Below are positions 62,701 through 64,000 of a stretch of DNA of 64,000 bases, in pieces; the first letter of the stretch is position 1; each line of letters starts with the position of its first letter. Both the position numbers and the translations under genes were made by a program. The stretch comes from Pedococcus bigeumensis. GTDB lineage: Bacteria > Actinomycetota > Actinomycetes > Actinomycetales > Dermatophilaceae. The stretch covers positions 435,097 through 499,096 of the forward strand of contig NZ_RCZM01000001.1 in NCBI RefSeq assembly GCF_006438965.1. Direction: 5' to 3'. The notes beneath the pieces were generated by a model, which searched no databases, had not been told where the DNA came from, and worked only from the letters and a program-made list of their open reading frames with translations.

Positions 62701-63441
62701 AGTGACTTCACGGGGGTCTCACCGACCCGCCTGCTCGACACCCGGTCAGGCAACGGGACGCCTCAGGGTCCGGTGCCGGGCGGCCAGGCTGTCTCCGTCG
62801 ACGTCACCGGGCGTGGCGGGGTCCCAGCCACCGGGGTGGGTGCGGTGGTGCTCAACGTGACGGTGACCGGTCCGACGACCTCCGGCTACGTCACGGTCTG
62901 GCCGCACGTGCAGTCCAGGCCGGCGACCTCCAACCTGAACTTCTCGCCCGGCCAGACGGTGCCGAACCTCGTCATTGTCAAGGTCGGTCCGGACGGACTG
63001 GTGGACCTGTTCAACAGTGCCGGTCAGACGCACCTCCTGGCCGACGTCATGGGGTGGTTCCCCGACGGCAGCGAGTTCACCGGCCTGACGCCGGCCCGGT
63101 TGCTGGACACGCGGTCTGGTGTCGGTGCGCCGAAGGCGGCGGTTGCTGCGGGTGGGACGGTGTCGTTGAAGGTGGCTGGGTTGGGCGGGGTGCCGGCCAC
63201 TGGGGTGGGGGCGGTGGTCCTGAACGTGACGGTGGCACAACCGAGTGCGGCTGGTTTCGTGACGGTGTGGCCGGCGGGGGAGGGCCGTCCGGTGACGTCG
63301 AACCTCAACTTCGTGAAGGCTCAGACGGTGCCGAATCTGGTGGTGGTGAAGGTGGGTGCGGGTGGCTTCGTCGACCTGTACAACTCCAGTGGGAGCACCC
63401 AGCTGATCGCCGACGTCATGGGCTGGTTCCCCACCCCGTAG
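59770..63441 (+). CDS. Secreted M6-type metalloprotease with repeat domains
   Basis: A 1223-residue exoprotein. The signal peptide (about 1-29, ending near PAAAAP) is followed by a propeptide-like region. The catalytic domain of the immune inhibitor A (M6) type has zinc motif HEIGH at 345-349, continuing DLGWPDLYD. An EF-hand-like loop DTNGDGNLQPSE lies near residues 260-271. Two repeats of about 140 residues follow (572-855; 'GEPDHAGNPGGASVWYSW' in each), then three repeats of about 123 residues (860-1223) each starting ARLLDTRSG and ending ADVMGWFP. No LPXTG or membrane anchor: released, or bound to the wall by the repeats. It digests extracellular proteins. No GTATGCCG word in 3.7 kb. Confidence 0.9.
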   Translation: MQARRVITIGAALAAGLLSVPIGLPAAAAPPPSPHGPRPQSVRNLPVADVRGAPVDTSPRVLTQPDGTALTVRAVGDGVSHGVETLDGYAVVQTPTGRWEYAAGRAANGKLKPSGKVVGRDRPAVGTAKHQRDVAATPTTTLVPAALNTGTQRTLVILVQFTNQASVGSTPAQWSGKYFGPGNSVRSYYQQASGNQLDFAPAAESSGTPNDGVVGWLTLPYAHPNFGGNFGAVVNGLLVEKQLTRDAILAADPYVNFASYDTNGDGNLQPSELHLTVIVAGYESSVFNSCGPSVWGHKSNLYGSYTPMVDNVWAGNLGYTQFGEWHRTCSTATWNNMATIGIMAHEIGHDLGWPDLYDTVPGGNNPDSSGIGAWSVMSGGSWGTVPGQNIGDSPVLPDAWSRSFQGWVTPTPVGASTTVMLRSASTSLDAVRLRDNPNGVDWAYGASGSGEYFLVENRQRTGFDAALPGCGLLVWHVDETRPGDNSANSDELRRLVDLEQADGLKQLDAPGQDGDSGDPFPGSTHNLAFTGATNPDSNLYSGAGSGVSMSLTNQACAPSMSATVAAVVGTAPENDGFATAQVLPGSSGNVTGTSVGATKESGEPDHAGNPGGASVWYSWTAPTSGKLTLSSAGSSFDTLMGVYQGSTVSALTERGSNDDENHASGVVTSRIADLAVTGGQVYRIAVDGFKDGVAAAEAGTVKVAWSFAATPPANDAFAAAQVWSGSSGSVTGTSLGATKESGEPDHAGNPGGASVWYSWTAPSSGKLTLSSAGSSFDTLMGVYQGTSVSALTLRASNDDEDNAGGLYTSKVTDLAVTGGQAYRIAVDGYQEGAAAAEAGAVKVAWSFAATPPEPSHFTPLTPARLLDTRSGVGAPKAAVAAGGTVSLKVAGLGGVPATGVGAVVLNVTVAQPSAAGFVTVWPAGEGRPVTSNLNFVKARTVPNLVVVKVGAGGFVDLYNSSGSTQLIADVMGWFPEGSDFTGVSPTRLLDTRSGNGTPQGPVPGGQAVSVDVTGRGGVPATGVGAVVLNVTVTGPTTSGYVTVWPHVQSRPATSNLNFSPGQTVPNLVIVKVGPDGLVDLFNSAGQTHLLADVMGWFPDGSEFTGLTPARLLDTRSGVGAPKAAVAAGGTVSLKVAGLGGVPATGVGAVVLNVTVAQPSAAGFVTVWPAGEGRPVTSNLNFVKAQTVPNLVVVKVGAGGFVDLYNSSGSTQLIADVMGWFPTP
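61561..62120. repeat. Two copies of a 140-residue repeat in the M6 protease
   Basis: The DNA around 61561-61700 recurs at 61981-62120 (offset 420 bases) with only a few changes: the stretch from the start of KESGEPDHAG to GVYQG is almost identical. Flanks are more diverged, so homogenisation by gene conversion is likely. Confidence 0.75.
62347..62694 (+). repeat. 348-bp direct repeat in the M6 protease, copy 1
   Basis: This copy encodes the first RLLDTR repeat unit. It is identical to 63085-63432 except for two bases by eye (62585 G versus A at 63323; 62598 C versus T at 63336). The middle unit (62718-63062) is much more diverged. Confidence 0.9.
63085..63432 (+). repeat. 348-bp direct repeat in the M6 protease, copy 2
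   Basis: Copy 2 of the unit at 62347-62694, 738 bases downstream, encoding the third RLLDTR unit up to five codons before the stop. About 99.4% identity by hand comparison; recent duplication or conversion. Confidence 0.9.
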
Positions 63442-63493
63442 CCGACGCGTTGCTGCCGGGCGGAGTCAGCCGGCCACACGGCATACGCCGGTG

Positions 63494-63565
63494 TGTGCAC
63501 AGAGGTTGGGCTTGGTGGGCAGAGATCAGCTCTCTGCGCACCTTGGCTGGGCTCTGTGCACAGAG
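63494..63565. repeat. Cluster of CTGTGCACAG-type palindromes after the M6 protease
   Basis: TGTGCACAGAGG starts at 63494, GCAGAGA-TCAGC-TCTCTGC is at 63519-63537, and CTCTGTGCACAGAG at 63552-63565. They lie between convergent genes, unlike the related set at 56130-56205 between divergent genes. A CGGCATAC word is at 63479. Confidence 0.55.
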
Positions 63566-63589
63566 GCTGGACAGGCGCCCGGACACCCA

Positions 63590-63626
63590 GAACGCCTCGG
63601 ACCACAGGGGGTGGTCCGAGGCGTTC
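63590..63626. terminator. Bidirectional terminator between the two protease genes
   Basis: GAACGCCTCGGACCAC (63590-63605) and its exact complement (63611-63626) form a 16-bp stem with a 5-base loop between the convergent M6 protease and subtilase genes. Confidence 0.85.
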
Positions 63627-63716
63627 CGCCGGTCCGGCGCCGTGCGCACGCTGGAACCGGTGAAGCCCCCGGGACCCCCTCACAGGGCCCGGGGACTTCG
63701 TACCGTCCGCTGGCTG

Positions 63717-64000
63717 CTAGCGGACGGCGTTGGCGGCGGCGACGACGTCGACCAGGCCGTGGCCCTTGTCGAAGCTCGTCGTGCCGTTGGTGCCGGCTTC
63801 GTAGGCCGCACCGTTGGTGTACTTGTACGCCGTGGTCTCCAGGGCCGCCTCGATCTGCGCCGGGGTGGCGTTCGGGTTGGCCTGGAACAGCTGCGCGACG
63901 ATGCCCGAGATGTGTGGGGTGGCCATCGAGGTGCCGCTGATCGTGTTGTAGTCGCCGTTCTCCTTAGGGTCGAGCCCAGAGGAGCAGATCGGCAGGTAGA
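63717..64000 (-). CDS. Subtilisin-like S8 serine protease, C-terminal part (runs off the window)
   Basis: The visible 94 codons read through to the edge of the window, so the N-terminus and most of the catalytic domain are missing. The active-site serine is in 'NTISGTSMATPHISGIVAQL' and is followed by 'NPNATPAQIEAAL' and 'GHGLVDVVAAANAV', the normal end of a subtilase domain without extra C-terminal domain. Cysteine in 'LPICSSGLDPKENGDY' lies before the serine. Probably secreted; a second exoprotease next to the M6 enzyme. Confidence 0.9.
   Translation of the reverse strand, partial: YLPICSSGLDPKENGDYNTISGTSMATPHISGIVAQLFQANPNATPAQIEAALETTAYKYTNGAAYEAGTNGTTSFDKGHGLVDVVAAANAVR

Overview
The window is about 70% G+C with strong C/G third-position bias, GTG starts and many 4-base gene overlaps. 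It carries the GlgE glucan pathway, F420-type oxidoreductases, an actinobacterial Tad pilus locus and an FHA-FtsK ATPase. All of this points to the chromosome of a high-GC actinobacterium. Gene content and the general look of the proteins suggest the Intrasporangiaceae/Dermatophilaceae (Terrabacter, Knoellia, Janibacter, Phycicoccus type), but I cannot fix the genus. I see no phage, insertion sequence, CRISPR array, rRNA or tRNA.

Layout. 1-4.9 kb (minus strand): a PPOX-type F420 protein behind a large FHA/FtsK-SpoIIIE membrane ATPase. 5.1-9.7 kb (plus): tadA-tadB-tadC, a short Flp-like pilin, and TadE/TadG-like pseudopilins. 9.9-12.1 kb: thiolase and the MeaB GTPase. 12.2-17.9 kb: truncated globin (minus), a PASTA-less Ser/Thr kinase, a response-regulator/thioredoxin-reductase-like fusion that has lost its redox cysteines, a DUF4265 protein, a double GNAT and a thiamine-binding-type protein. 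18.1-23.4 kb: FtsX-like permease, two ABC ATPases and a MarR regulator. 23.5-25.9 kb: acyl-CoA mutase large subunit (residues indicate isobutyryl-CoA mutase) under a perfect palindromic operator, convergent with a TetR gene. 26.0-30.1 kb: membrane protein, lipoprotein, YbbN-like thioredoxin/TPR protein and an ATP-grasp protein. 30.5-40.6 kb (minus): a tight operon glgE-treS-mak-glgB-vanZ-pgm, divergent from glgP (40.7-43.3 kb). 43.4-46.7 kb (minus): luciferase-like oxidoreductase, a duplicated ABM-barrel protein and an FAD monooxygenase. 47.1-51.1 kb: a GAF-GAF histidine kinase convergent with glgX. 51.1-59.5 kb: YbjN protein, enoyl-CoA hydratase, methyltransferase, hexapeptide acyltransferase, GH57 enzyme, MmcQ protein, ArfB, an Rv3030-type methyltransferase and etfBA. 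This block looks syntenic with the mycobacterial methylglucose-lipopolysaccharide region. 59.8-64 kb: a large secreted M6 metalloprotease with near-identical repeats, and the 3' end of a subtilase.

Two themes link the genes. First, alpha-glucan metabolism: trehalose/maltose to maltose-1-phosphate to glucan through TreS, Mak, GlgE and GlgB, with breakdown by GlgP and GlgX, plus GH57 and methyltransferase genes that may modify glucans. Second, acyl-CoA metabolism: thiolase, MeaB, the mutase, enoyl-CoA hydratase and electron-transfer flavoprotein.

The most striking unexplained signal is an 8-base word, GTATGCCG. By hand count it occurs 39 times in 64 kb (20 in one orientation, 19 in the other), where composition predicts about 2. 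It sits inside genes, where it dictates unusual codons (TAT, GCA, even ATA), and in intergenic inverted pairs that look like terminators. This is the behaviour of a DNA-uptake-like or other genome-wide recognition sequence, and I know of no description of it.
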